Part shown: in pieces, positions 9,241 through 17,924 of the stretch
Layout of the letters: each line of letters starts with the position of its first letter
Numbering within the stretch: position 1 is the stretch's first letter
Assembly: GCF_900168265.1 (NCBI RefSeq)
Contig: NZ_FVZF01000014.1
Location: 1 to 64,000 of the forward strand
Direction of reading: 5' to 3'
Length of the DNA stretch: 64,000 nucleotides
DNA from: Salegentibacter salarius
GTDB lineage: Bacteria > Bacteroidota > Bacteroidia > Flavobacteriales > Flavobacteriaceae
Notes under the pieces: model-generated
Database searches by the model: none
Seen by the model: only the letters and a program-made list of their open reading frames with translations
What the model was told of the DNA's origin: nothing
Program-made: the position numbers and the translations under genes

Positions 9241-9248
9241 TATATTTG
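9241..9248 (+). promoter_or_regulatory. -7 element of S1/P1 nuclease gene
   Basis: TATATTTG matches the Bacteroidetes TAnnTTTG box exactly and lies 57 bases before the nuclease start codon. A convincing -33 TTTG is not seen at the usual distance. Confidence 0.45.
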
Positions 9249-9304
9249 CAAAAACTATAATGGAGATAGGCTTTTATCTGCGTTAATCTTTAAAAAATCT
9301 ATAG

Positions 9305-10087
9305 ATGAAAAAATTACTGATGTTAGCTTTTGTATTATTAATGGGAAACACTGGTTTTGCCAATGATAATGACTGGGGGAAAACGGGACACCGTGCCACC
9401 GGAGAAATAGCCGAAAACTATTTAAACAAGAAAGCTAAAAAAGCAATAGATAAAATTTTAAACGGCCAGGGCTTAGCCTTTGTAGCAAATTATGCCGATG
9501 ATATTAAAAGTGACCCAGATTTCAGAAAATATGGTCCCTGGCATTACGTGAATCTAGCACCTGATGAGGAAAAATATAATGAAGAAACCGCAAATCCTAA
9601 GGGAGATTTATACCAGGCAATTTTAAAATGTAAAGAGGTTTTAAAAGATGAAAATGCCTCTAAAGAAGAAAAGCAATTCTACCTTAAAATGTTGGTTCAT
9701 TTTGTAGGTGATCTTCACCAGCCTTTTCACGTAGGAAGAGGAGCAGATAAGGGTGGAAATGATATACAGGTACGTTGGTATAATGAGGGTTCTAATATTC
9801 ACCGGGTTTGGGATAGCCAAATGATAGACTCTTACCAAATGAGTTATACTGAACTTGCTGAAAATAGCCGCACATTAAGTAGAGCGCAAATAGAAGCTAT
9901 TGAAAAAGGTGAGGTTATAGACTGGGTTTACGAGTCTCGAGAAATGGCAGATGAACTTTATGATTCAGTTGAATTAGGAGAGAAGCTGGGTTACGAATAT
10001 ATGTATGAACATTTACCAACTGTGCTGAAGCAATTACAAAAAGGCGGAATACGCTTAGCGAAAATATTAAATGAGATTTACGGGTAA
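9305..10087 (+). CDS. S1/P1-family zinc nuclease
   Basis: A secreted single-strand-specific nuclease/3'-nucleotidase of 260 residues. The zinc ligands of this family can be matched: Trp24 in DWGKTGHR (its free amino group is a ligand once processed), the following His, Asp in YADDIKSD, PWHYVN, then LVHFVGDLHQPFHVGR and IHRVWDSQMID. The signal peptide is residues 1 to about 19, leaving a short NDND stretch before Trp24, so a second trimming step may be needed for activity. It is a single-gene unit closed by a bidirectional terminator. Its likely role is scavenging nucleic acids or nucleotides outside the cytoplasm. Confidence 0.93.
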   Translation: MKKLLMLAFVLLMGNTGFANDNDWGKTGHRATGEIAENYLNKKAKKAIDKILNGQGLAFVANYADDIKSDPDFRKYGPWHYVNLAPDEEKYNEETANPKGDLYQAILKCKEVLKDENASKEEKQFYLKMLVHFVGDLHQPFHVGRGADKGGNDIQVRWYNEGSNIHRVWDSQMIDSYQMSYTELAENSRTLSRAQIEAIEKGEVIDWVYESREMADELYDSVELGEKLGYEYMYEHLPTVLKQLQKGGIRLAKILNEIYG

Positions 10088-10107
10088 TTTTAAGCCTGAA
10101 ATTTTAG

Positions 10108-10145
10108 AAAAGCCATTGTGGAGAACCATTCGCAATGGCTTTTTT
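10108..10145. terminator. Bidirectional terminator between nuclease and alkB genes
   Basis: Arms AAAAGCCATTG and CAATGGCTTTT, perfect over 11 bases with a 14-base loop, followed by T runs on both strands. It separates two convergent genes. Confidence 0.8.
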
Positions 10146-10728
10146 AATTTATTTTTCTAAAAGTAAGATTGATCCTGGGTGCAACTTCTTTTTTGGTTTT
10201 GGGGAGTTGGTGTTTCCAAAAATGTTGCATACTTCCTTTCATAATTAGCAGGCTGCCGTGCTGTAGTTCAATACTTTCCTTTAAATCTTTATTGGTTTTG
10301 TGTTTAAATTGAAACCTTCTAATACCGCCCAAACTAATTGAAGCAATCACGGGATTTTTACCTAGCACCTTTTCATCATCGGCGTGCCAGCCCATACTGT
10401 CATTTCCATGCCGATAAAGATTGGCAAGGCAGGTGTTAAAATCAAAGCCTGAAAGTTCTTCGGTAGCTTGTTTTAATTTCCACAATTCAGTTGAAAAACT
10501 ATTTGGTTTAAGCTGTAATCCTGAGTAAGTATAGGAAATTCCCTGTTCGGCATAAAATGCTGTTAGGCGTGGCTGCGGAATCTCTTTTCCGAAGAGCTTA
10601 ATATTTTGCTGTTGCCAGGGGACTTCTTTTAGCAATTTATCCAACAATAGATCAGCTTTCTCTGTGTTTAGAAAATTGGGGAAATACTCCAGCTCTGCAT
10701 CAGGTAAATTAAAAATTTCTGATTTCAT
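10144..10728 (-). CDS. alkB: AlkB-like 2-oxoglutarate/Fe(II) dioxygenase
   Basis: A 194-residue dioxygenase that oxidatively removes alkyl groups from damaged nucleic acid bases. The iron ligands are His115 and Asp117 (GWHADDE) and His173 (WKHQLP), and the 2-oxoglutarate-binding arginines lie in RINLTFR (185, 191). PQPRLTAFYAEQG and the YTYSG segment are typical of the ALKBH2/3-like bacterial group rather than classical E. coli AlkB. It starts three bases after the stop of the DoxX-family gene, so the two are co-transcribed. Confidence 0.9.
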   Translation of the reverse strand: MKSEIFNLPDAELEYFPNFLNTEKADLLLDKLLKEVPWQQQNIKLFGKEIPQPRLTAFYAEQGISYTYSGLQLKPNSFSTELWKLKQATEELSGFDFNTCLANLYRHGNDSMGWHADDEKVLGKNPVIASISLGGIRRFQFKHKTNKDLKESIELQHGSLLIMKGSMQHFWKHQLPKTKKEVAPRINLTFRKIN

Positions 10729-10731
10729 CTT

Positions 10732-11091
10732 TTAAAATTGTAAATAGAACCAGGCCCAATACATAAGAAAAAATTGCAGTGGGATCCTTAGTAATAAAGC
10801 CCATTTGGGAATGCCTGCACCGGCTTTTTTTGAGGAAAGCATATAGAAATGTACCAGGAGAAAAACCAGTAACATTAAAATAATTCCGTAGATCGCAAGA
10901 TCCTTTGTTTCAGGAAAAAATAGCATAAAGCCAAGAAATATCTCGGCCACGCCGCTGAGTAAAACCAAAGCTTTATGCGCCGGCAAATAGCGCGGCATAA
11001 TGCGCATATACATTTTAGGTTTTATAAAGTGAATTGTTCCGGCTACGATATACATCGCGCCCATGAGATAAAGGTGCCAGGGGTATTGCAT
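10732..11091 (-). CDS. DoxX-family small membrane protein
   Basis: A 119-residue protein with four hydrophobic segments. The motif AGTIHFIKPKMYMRIMP, followed by LSGVAEIFLGF, is characteristic of DoxX/DoxD-like membrane proteins. Members are linked to quinone or thiol redox chemistry in some species, but no catalytic residues are evident here. It is the promoter-proximal gene of a two-gene unit with alkB, which hints at a shared stress role. Confidence 0.8.
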   Translation of the reverse strand: MQYPWHLYLMGAMYIVAGTIHFIKPKMYMRIMPRYLPAHKALVLLSGVAEIFLGFMLFFPETKDLAIYGIILMLLVFLLVHFYMLSSKKAGAGIPKWALLLRIPLQFFLMYWAWFYLQF

Positions 11092-11229
11092 ATTTTAAAG
11101 ATAAAAATATATTTTCAGGATCGATTGTTTTTTTTAATAATATTATCTGTAAAAGACTGAAAATCTTGTGTATTTGGCAAAAATAAAGTAATTTTCGAGA
11201 CCCTTTCTACAACTTAACTTATTGGAATA

Positions 11230-13443
11230 TTGAAACATAATTACCTTCTACTTACTTTTTGTTTAATGGGTTTAAATTTGCTTTCTGCGCAAAGTATTGA
11301 ACCTGTTTCTAAAGATAGTCTTGAGCATTTAACCGAGATTACTACAGAATATTTAACCAAATACAATTATAAGGATGGTATAGAGCATGCCTATATTCTG
11401 CTTGAACACGCCGAAAATTTGGGAGATGATTATTATAAATTCCATGCTCATAATTACCTGGGTATTGCATACCATGAATTAAAGGATAACCCGCGCGCAA
11501 AATCTAATTATTTAAAAGCGCTTGAGATTGTCCATGGGCTGGAAAACGATACTCTATTAATTTATATCTATAATAATTTAGGCAATATATATTCTGAAGA
11601 AAAGGGTAATGAGGAAAAGGGTATTGCATATTATAATAAGGTAATTGGTCTGGCCGATAGTTTAAAAGTTCCAAAAGAAAAATTAACCCCCACCGTTAAC
11701 ATTGCCTGGACCTATATGGATGAGAAAAAATATTCGCAGGCGTACCCTTATCTTAATGAATCTCTCAAGCTTTTAGAGGGGGAGCAAAATAATAATGCGC
11801 GTTCTCAACTTTATATGTTATTGGGAAAATATCACCATAAAACTAATGAACTTGATTCTGCTGAATACTATTTTACCCAGGGTTTAAAACTGGCAGAAAA
11901 AGATTCTTTGATATTGCCGGCCTCTTTAATTTGTAAAGATTACGCCGCTATGTTGTTTGAAAAAGGGGAGTTCGAAGCGGCTTACAAAAGCCTGGAAAAA
12001 TATGATAGTTATAATGCTCAACTTTTTGAAAAAGATAAATTAGCACAAATTGAAGCTGCCAATGCCCTGTTTGATGTAAATGAATATCGCCGTAACCTGG
12101 AAATATCTAAGAAAGAGCAGGCTTATCAGGATGAATTAATAGCAAAATCTACCGAAAAAATTCTCATTATGGTAGTTGCTTCTCTTATTCTAATTATCAT
12201 TCTTTTGATCCTGAATAAAATTAACCAGGATAGAAAAAAGCTTATTCACCAGCTAAAGGAAAAGAACAATCAACTAAGGGATTCCCGGGATAATGCAGAA
12301 CGTCTTTCTAAATTGAAAACAGAATTCCTTTCTACTGTAAGTCATGAGTTGCGAACGCCACTATATGGTGTGGTGGGACTGGCGTCTTTATTATTAGATG
12401 ATAAAAGTCTTAAAAAACATGAAAGTGATCTAAAATCACTAAAATTTTCAGCCGATTATCTTTTGGCGCTTATCAATGATGTGCTACAAATGAATAAAAT
12501 GGAGTCTAACCAGGTGAAACTGGAGAATATTCCGTTTAATATTAAGGAGTTGGTGCTAAGTATTGTAAATACCTTCGAGTTTACCCGTCTTCAGAATAAA
12601 AATAAGGTACATTATCATATAGACGAAGATATACCGGTAGATCTAATCGGTGATCCTGTGCGTTTGTCTCAAATACTCATGAACCTTGTGGGGAATGCGG
12701 TAAAATTTACAGAGAATGGTAATGTTTTTATTAGTGTAAAATTACAGGCACGGGTAGAAGACCGGTCTGTAGTTTATTTTGAAGTAAAAGATGATGGTAT
12801 TGGGATTCCAAAAAGTAAGCAGAAATTAATTTTTGAAGAATTTTCGCAACTTAAATCTTCTAATTATAATTACCAGGGCACCGGACTTGGGTTGCCTATT
12901 GTGAAACGTTTGCTGGAATTGTTTGATTCCCAAATTCATTTAAAAAGTAAGGAAGGCGAGGGCTCATTGTTTTGTTTTAGTCTTAGTCTTAAAGAAGATC
13001 AGTCTCCTACCAAGAAAGCCGGATTTGCGCACGAGGTTTATTTAGATAATTTAAAGGAAGCACAGAAAATTCTTGTGGTAGATGACAATAGAATTAACCA
13101 GGTGGTTACCCGCAGAATTCTGGAAAAACAGAATTTTGAATGCATAGTGGCTTCCAATGGAGTAGAAGCTATAGAAAAAGCATCTTCTGAAAATTTTGAC
13201 CTTATTCTAATGGATTTGAATATGCCGGGAATTAATGGAATGGAAACTACTAAACGTATTAGGCAGTTCAATAAACACGTGCCTGTAGTGGCATTAACCG
13301 CCGTAGAAATAGAAGAGGTTAGAAACGAAATTCACGCTTCTGGGATGAATGATATTATTGTTAAGCCTTACGATGTAGAAAGATTTTATCAAATTATTAA
13401 GCGGAATTTAAGTGCAGGTGTAGAATCTGTCCCTAAGAATTAA
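11230..13443 (+). CDS. TPR hybrid sensor histidine kinase with receiver domain
   Basis: A 737-residue membrane sensor. In order: signal peptide (to about residue 21), TPR-like helical repeats in the periplasm (about 60-290), one membrane helix (311-330), a coiled-coil linker, HisKA with SHELRTP (phospho-acceptor His372), HATPase_c with N box NLVGNAVKFTENG and G boxes DDGIGIP and GTGLGLP, then a C-terminal receiver domain with the acidic pair in VVDDN and the phospho-acceptor in LMDLNMPG (Asp662). There is no DNA-binding output domain, so an Hpt partner or separate regulator is expected elsewhere. The start codon is TTG at 11230; the next ATG would remove half the signal peptide. Confidence 0.92.
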   Translation: MKHNYLLLTFCLMGLNLLSAQSIEPVSKDSLEHLTEITTEYLTKYNYKDGIEHAYILLEHAENLGDDYYKFHAHNYLGIAYHELKDNPRAKSNYLKALEIVHGLENDTLLIYIYNNLGNIYSEEKGNEEKGIAYYNKVIGLADSLKVPKEKLTPTVNIAWTYMDEKKYSQAYPYLNESLKLLEGEQNNNARSQLYMLLGKYHHKTNELDSAEYYFTQGLKLAEKDSLILPASLICKDYAAMLFEKGEFEAAYKSLEKYDSYNAQLFEKDKLAQIEAANALFDVNEYRRNLEISKKEQAYQDELIAKSTEKILIMVVASLILIIILLILNKINQDRKKLIHQLKEKNNQLRDSRDNAERLSKLKTEFLSTVSHELRTPLYGVVGLASLLLDDKSLKKHESDLKSLKFSADYLLALINDVLQMNKMESNQVKLENIPFNIKELVLSIVNTFEFTRLQNKNKVHYHIDEDIPVDLIGDPVRLSQILMNLVGNAVKFTENGNVFISVKLQARVEDRSVVYFEVKDDGIGIPKSKQKLIFEEFSQLKSSNYNYQGTGLGLPIVKRLLELFDSQIHLKSKEGEGSLFCFSLSLKEDQSPTKKAGFAHEVYLDNLKEAQKILVVDDNRINQVVTRRILEKQNFECIVASNGVEAIEKASSENFDLILMDLNMPGINGMETTKRIRQFNKHVPVVALTAVEIEEVRNEIHASGMNDIIVKPYDVERFYQIIKRNLSAGVESVPKN

Positions 13444-13493
13444 GCTTTTTTATTTACAACACATCTTCTCAAATTTCTAGTTTATATAAAATA

Positions 13494-13616
13494 AAAAGGC
13501 CTGGAAAGCTGTTTTTTTCGTCATCCTGAACTTGTTTCAGGATCTAAGATGTTAGAAGCTGAAACATCCCGAAGTTTCGGGACAGCTTGACGATTACAAG
13601 ACTTTCCAGGCCTTTT
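13494..13616. terminator. Composite terminator stem enclosing a hairpin repeat
   Basis: Perfect 15-base outer arms (AAAAGGCCTGGAAAG at 13494-13508 and its complement at 13602-13616) look like a bidirectional terminator between the kinase and htpG genes. The loop is not short: it contains a complete 74-base repeat element (13519-13592). This suggests that a small mobile element entered the loop of an existing terminator. Confidence 0.7.
13519..13592 (+). repeat. Hairpin repeat element, copy 2 (74 bases)
   Basis: Bounded by CGTCA and TGACG. Inside are two hairpins: CCTGAA/TTCAGG, and GCTG...CAGC enclosing TCCCGAA/TTCGGGA. The inverted copy at 17947-18020 has the same length and differs at only three positions by my alignment. 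Confidence 0.8.
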
Positions 13617-13640
13617 CTAGAATTTCCTCCTAAGAAGAAA

Positions 13641-15527
13641 TTACTTTACCATGTCGAAACTACGTTTCACGAAATTAGTAAGCTCTTCTCCTTTAAGCAG
13701 GTTTTGAGATAATCTCGCAAGGTCTAGAGAATGCTTAATTAAGCGTTCTTGTTTCTTCTCAGTTTTAGTATTTAGAATCTCAGAAATTAATGGATGATTG
13801 GTATTTACCACCAGGTTATACATTTCTGGCATATTACCCATTCCAAACATTCCGCCGCCACCGGTTTGCTGCATTTCCTTCATGCGGCGCATAAACTCTG
13901 GTTGCGTGATTAGCAATGGCGCTGCATCGCTATCCATCGCTTCCATTTGTACGGTATATTTTTCCTTCGGAATTACTTTTTCAAAGTCTCCTTTTAGTTT
14001 CTCTTTTTCTTCTTCAGAAAGTTTTGAAATCTTCTCTTCGTCTTTTTTGATGAGGTTATCTACCTGATCTGAATCTACACGAACAAAAGAAATCTTCTCT
14101 TTATCACCTTCCATTTTTTGAAGTAGGTGAGAGATAATTGGAGAATCTAATAATAATACCTTATAACCTTTTGCTTTAGCCGCATCAATATAACTATGTT
14201 GCTCATCCTGGTTAGAAGCATAAAGCACTACAAGATTGCCATCCTTATCGGTCTGGTTATCTTTTAATTTCTCCTGAAGTTCATCAAAAGTATAATACTC
14301 GTTATCTACCGTTGGGTAAAGTGCAAACTTCTGCGCTTTTTCGTAGAATTTATCTTCAGAAAGCATTCCGTATTCAATAACGATCTTAATATCATTCCAT
14401 TTTTTCTCAAAATCTTCACGATTGTTATTAAAAAGAGATTTCAGCTTATCTGCTACTTTACGAGTAATATAGCTGGAGATCTTTTTAACGGCACCATCTG
14501 CCTGAAGATAAGAACGGGAAACGTTCAACGGAATATCTGGAGAATCTATAACCCCGCGAAGCATGGTTAAGAATTCTGGAACAATTCCTTCAACATTATC
14601 GGTTACAAAAACCTGATTTTGATAAAGCTGAATTTTATCCTTCTGAATATTCATATCCTGCGTCATCTTAGGGAAATAAAGAATTCCGGTAAGATTAAAC
14701 GGATAGTCTACATTAAGGTGAATATGAAATAATGGATCCTCAAATTGCATTGGATACAATTCGCGGTAAAAATCTTTATAATCCTGGTCTTCTAAATCTG
14801 TTGGCTGTTTGGTCCACGCCGGTTCAGGATTATTGATAATATTATCTACCGTTTTGGTTTCTGCTTCTGCATCTTCAGGAGCGTCTTCCGGAAGCGGTAA
14901 AGTTTCTTCCTTGGTACCAAACTTAATTGGGATAGGCATAAACTTGTTATACTTCACCAATAATTCCTGGATCCTGTTTTCTTCTAAAAACTCTTCGTCT
15001 TCTTCGTTTATATGAAGAATGATCTCGGTTCCTCGCTCTTTTTTATCGGCGTCTTCCAGAGTGAAATCAGTAGTACCTTCACAAACCCAATGTGCAGCCT
15101 GGTCATCTTTGTAAGACTTGGTAAGGATCTCTACTTTGTTGGCCACCATAAAGGCAGAATAGAATCCAAGACCAAAATGCCCAATAATTCCGCTGTCTTT
15201 AGCAGAGTCTTTATACTTTTCAAGGAATTCTTCAGCGCCAGAAAAAGCTACTTCGTTAATATACTTTTCAACTTCTTCCTTCGTCATTCCAACTCCCTGG
15301 TCTATAACGTGAAGTTTTTTACCCTCTTTGTCAATCTTTACCTCAATTACCGGATTACCATATTTTACATCGGTTTCGCCAATATCGGTAAGGTGTTTTA
15401 ATTTTAAGGTTGCATCTGTCGCATTGGAGATTAACTCCCTTAGAAAGATTTCGTGGTCACTGTAAAGGAACTTCTTTATCAGTGGGAAAATGTTCTCTAC
15501 AGAAACATTAATTTTTCCGGTTGCCAT
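13641..15527 (-). CDS. htpG: Molecular chaperone HtpG (Hsp90)
   Basis: A cytoplasmic ATP-dependent chaperone of 628 residues. The N-terminal GHKL ATPase domain contains FLRELISNATDA, VIDQGVGMTKEE and IGHFGLGFYSAFMVA; the middle domain has GVIDSPDIPLNVSRSYLQ, where the Arg/Gln region contacts ATP; the C-terminal dimerisation domain is present. I start at ATG 15527 (MATGKINV), the usual Hsp90 N-terminus, rather than the 19-residue upstream extension. An acidic Glu/Asp-rich stretch near residues 215-230 is common in Bacteroidetes HtpG. Promoter-like sequence with a TGTCAG direct repeat lies upstream. Confidence 0.96.
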   Translation of the reverse strand: MATGKINVSVENIFPLIKKFLYSDHEIFLRELISNATDATLKLKHLTDIGETDVKYGNPVIEVKIDKEGKKLHVIDQGVGMTKEEVEKYINEVAFSGAEEFLEKYKDSAKDSGIIGHFGLGFYSAFMVANKVEILTKSYKDDQAAHWVCEGTTDFTLEDADKKERGTEIILHINEEDEEFLEENRIQELLVKYNKFMPIPIKFGTKEETLPLPEDAPEDAEAETKTVDNIINNPEPAWTKQPTDLEDQDYKDFYRELYPMQFEDPLFHIHLNVDYPFNLTGILYFPKMTQDMNIQKDKIQLYQNQVFVTDNVEGIVPEFLTMLRGVIDSPDIPLNVSRSYLQADGAVKKISSYITRKVADKLKSLFNNNREDFEKKWNDIKIVIEYGMLSEDKFYEKAQKFALYPTVDNEYYTFDELQEKLKDNQTDKDGNLVVLYASNQDEQHSYIDAAKAKGYKVLLLDSPIISHLLQKMEGDKEKISFVRVDSDQVDNLIKKDEEKISKLSEEEKEKLKGDFEKVIPKEKYTVQMEAMDSDAAPLLITQPEFMRRMKEMQQTGGGGMFGMGNMPEMYNLVVNTNHPLISEILNTKTEKKQERLIKHSLDLARLSQNLLKGEELTNFVKRSFDMVK

Positions 15528-15569
15528 ATATGTTTGTTTTAATAATATTTTACGTTGCTTTTTTATAGT

Positions 15570-15608
15570 CAAAAAAAATACCATTAAAACTCCGCTGACA
15601 AACTGACA
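15570..15608 (-). promoter_or_regulatory. Probable htpG promoter with TGTCAG direct repeat
   Basis: On the minus strand, TTTG (15599-15602) is followed after 18 bases by TATTTTTTTTG (15570-15580), resembling a Bacteroidetes -33/-7 pair with a longer A/T middle. The -33 box lies inside a direct repeat TGTCAG-TT-TGTCAG (15595-15608), which may bind a regulator. The leader to the ATG would be about 38 bases. Confidence 0.4.
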
Positions 15609-15677
15609 TAAGCTGTAATGTAAAATGCAGCATAGCGTCTAACTTTCTGAAACACAATTTAACCACTGAATATTTTT

Positions 15678-15732
15678 AACAAACATTTTGTTTAATATTA
15701 TGAATTAAAACTTAAACAAAAGTGTATCTTTG
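15678..15732 (+). promoter_or_regulatory. Promoter and candidate operator of the TetR-like gene
   Basis: TATCTTTG at 15725-15732 is a good TAnnTTTG -7 box 18 bases before the start codon. Upstream, AACAAA-CAT-TTTGTT (15678-15692) is a perfect six-base inverted repeat, a plausible site for autoregulation by the TetR-like protein. No TTTG lies at the ideal -33 distance. Confidence 0.4.
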
Positions 15733-15749
15733 AAAAAGAAATAACAATT

Positions 15750-16418
15750 ATGGCTACAACTAAAAAAAATACAACCAAGAAAGTTTTAGATAAAGACAAG
15801 CTTATTTCAATGTATATGGATTATGTATTGGAAGAAGAGAAACGTCCTAAAACAGTTTATAAATTTTGTAAGGAAAATAAGATCAAGGAAGAGGAATTCT
15901 ACAACTTCTACGGAAGTTTTGAAGGATTGCAAAAAGGAATTTGGGAAAGATTTTACGAGCATACTATTACCGTGCTTCACAAAAGTCCCGAATTTGAGAC
16001 TTTCACCAACCGTGAAAAGATGCTCACTTTCTACTATACTTTCTTTGAAATGCTAACTGCAAATAGAAGTTATGTGCTATTCTCACTAAAGGAACACGAA
16101 AGTCAACTTAAAAATCTTCAGCAATTAAAAGGATTAAGAAAAAGAGTAAAATCTTTTGCTAGAGATCTAATCCAGGATGGTAATGCAGATAAGGGAGTTC
16201 AGGCTTTACAGCAATCAGAAAAAATATTTTCTGAAGCAGCCTGGGTGCAACTAATGTTCCTGATGAAATTTTGGATGGATGACAATTCTGCTCAATTTGA
16301 GAGCACCGATGTTGCGATAGAGAAATCAGTAAACACTGTTTTTGATGTGTTCGATAATACCCCTCTAGAAAGGGTTATAGATTTAGGAAAATTCCTATGG
16401 AAAGAAAAAATGGCTTAA
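15750..16418 (+). CDS. TetR-like regulator paired with ABC1 kinase
   Basis: A 222-residue, mostly helical protein. Residues about 38-75 (TVYKFCKENKIKEEEFYNFYGSFEGL) resemble a TetR-type helix-turn-helix, followed by a ligand-binding-like helical domain. After a Lys/Thr-rich N-terminus the fold is uninterrupted. The next gene, an ABC1 kinase, starts 21 bases downstream on the same strand. The HTH is more charged than usual, so it may have lost or changed DNA binding. The effector is unknown. Confidence 0.75.
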   Translation: MATTKKNTTKKVLDKDKLISMYMDYVLEEEKRPKTVYKFCKENKIKEEEFYNFYGSFEGLQKGIWERFYEHTITVLHKSPEFETFTNREKMLTFYYTFFEMLTANRSYVLFSLKEHESQLKNLQQLKGLRKRVKSFARDLIQDGNADKGVQALQQSEKIFSEAAWVQLMFLMKFWMDDNSAQFESTDVAIEKSVNTVFDVFDNTPLERVIDLGKFLWKEKMA

Positions 16419-16439
16419 TAAAGTCTACCTCAAAATATA

Positions 16440-17750
16440 ATGAAAACAATAGATAACATACCAACAGGCAAAATTGGCCGAACTTCAAAACTGATGCAAA
16501 CCGGAGTGAAGTTAGGAGGCAATTACCTTAAATATTATAGTAAAAAAGCCTTTAATTCTGAATTTACCAGAGATGAATTAGATCAGGATAATGCCGAAGA
16601 TATTTACGATAGCCTTAAGAGTTTAAAGGGAAGCGCGCTTAAAGTTGCGCAAATGCTTTCTATGGAAAAAAGCCTTTTGCCAAATGCCTACGTAGAGAAA
16701 TTTAGTTTGGCGCAATTTAGCGTGCCGCCGCTCTCTGCACCTTTGGTTAGAAAAACATTTAAGAAGTACAACGGAGCTTACCCTGAAGAATTATACGACA
16801 AATTTGCGAGCGAATCTGTGAATGCTGCCAGTATTGGCCAAGTTCATAAAGCCGAAAAAGATGGGAGAAAACTTGCTGTGAAAATTCAATATCCCGGCGT
16901 GGCAGATAGTATAAGTTCAGATCTAGCGATGGTTAAACCTATTGCTACCAGGATGTTCAACCTTCAGGGTAAAGATTCCGCAAAATATTTTAAAGAAGTT
17001 GAAGGGAAATTACTCGAGGAAACCGATTATATACTGGAAGTAAAGCAGAGTAAAGAAATTTCTGAAGCCTGCTCACATATTCCTAATTTAAAGTTTCCTA
17101 AATATTATGAAGATTTATCCAGTGAGCGAATTATCACTATGGACTGGATGAATGGGAAACATTTAAGTGAATTTGCAAAAGAAAATACCGACCAGGAAAA
17201 AGCGAATAAGGTAGGGCAGGCACTTTGGGATTTTTATATGTACCAAATGCACGGTTTAAAAGAAGTGCACGCTGATCCTCACCCGGGAAACTTTCTTATC
17301 GATAAAGATTCAAATCTTATCGCTATAGATTTCGGGTGTATCAAACAGGTGCCAGACGACTTTTATGTACCTTATTTTGAATTGGCGAAAAAAGAAAATA
17401 TTGATAATCCTGAATTTTTCAATGAAAAACTTTTTCAATTAGAAATTTTAAGGGAAGATGATTCGGAAAGAGAAATCGAATATTTTTCGGAGTTATTTTA
17501 TGAAATGCTGAGCTTATTCACGGGTCCGTTTCACGAAGAGACTTTTGATTTTGCCGACGAAAGCTTTTGGAATTCAATTACAGCACTCAGCGAAAAATAT
17601 AGTAAGGATACAGAATTGCGAAAAATGAATGGAAATAGGGGAAGTAAACACTTTCTTTATATAAACCGCACATTTTTTGGATTATATAATTTACTGCACG
17701 ATCTCAAAGCGAAGATCGAGGTTAATAGGTTCCGCGATTATATGTCATAA
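16440..17750 (+). CDS. ABC1/AarF/UbiB-family atypical kinase
   Basis: A 436-residue protein of the ABC1 atypical kinase family. Motifs in order: a KxGQ-like signature reading LKVAQMLS (Gly replaced by Ala), an Ala-rich loop NAASIGQVHKAE, the invariant Lys in LAVKIQYPG, the catalytic HADPHPGNFLI, and DFG in AIDFGCIKQ. UbiB relatives act in ubiquinone synthesis, but this organism appears to use menaquinone, so the role must differ (lipid or isoprenoid handling is possible). It forms a two-gene unit with the TetR-like gene and is followed by a terminator. Confidence 0.88.
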   Translation: MKTIDNIPTGKIGRTSKLMQTGVKLGGNYLKYYSKKAFNSEFTRDELDQDNAEDIYDSLKSLKGSALKVAQMLSMEKSLLPNAYVEKFSLAQFSVPPLSAPLVRKTFKKYNGAYPEELYDKFASESVNAASIGQVHKAEKDGRKLAVKIQYPGVADSISSDLAMVKPIATRMFNLQGKDSAKYFKEVEGKLLEETDYILEVKQSKEISEACSHIPNLKFPKYYEDLSSERIITMDWMNGKHLSEFAKENTDQEKANKVGQALWDFYMYQMHGLKEVHADPHPGNFLIDKDSNLIAIDFGCIKQVPDDFYVPYFELAKKENIDNPEFFNEKLFQLEILREDDSEREIEYFSELFYEMLSLFTGPFHEETFDFADESFWNSITALSEKYSKDTELRKMNGNRGSKHFLYINRTFFGLYNLLHDLKAKIEVNRFRDYMS

Positions 17751-17784
17751 TTGTTGGTTTTATTTATTGGTTAGGTTGTGAAAG

Positions 17785-17820
17785 AGCGTTATTACCGTCC
17801 CTATAGTAATAGCGTTTTTT
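17785..17820 (+). terminator. Terminator after ABC1 kinase gene
   Basis: CGTTATTAC and GTAATAGCG pair with one G-T wobble around a nine-base loop, followed by TTTTTT. It closes the TetR-like/kinase unit. Confidence 0.75.
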
Positions 17821-17924
17821 CTATTTTTAGACGATAAGTTAGATGCTAAATTCTTCGTTTTAAATTGGAGTTTTCAAATAAGATTTTCTAATAAATTTTC
17901 TGAGTAAATGCTGAAATAAAAAAA

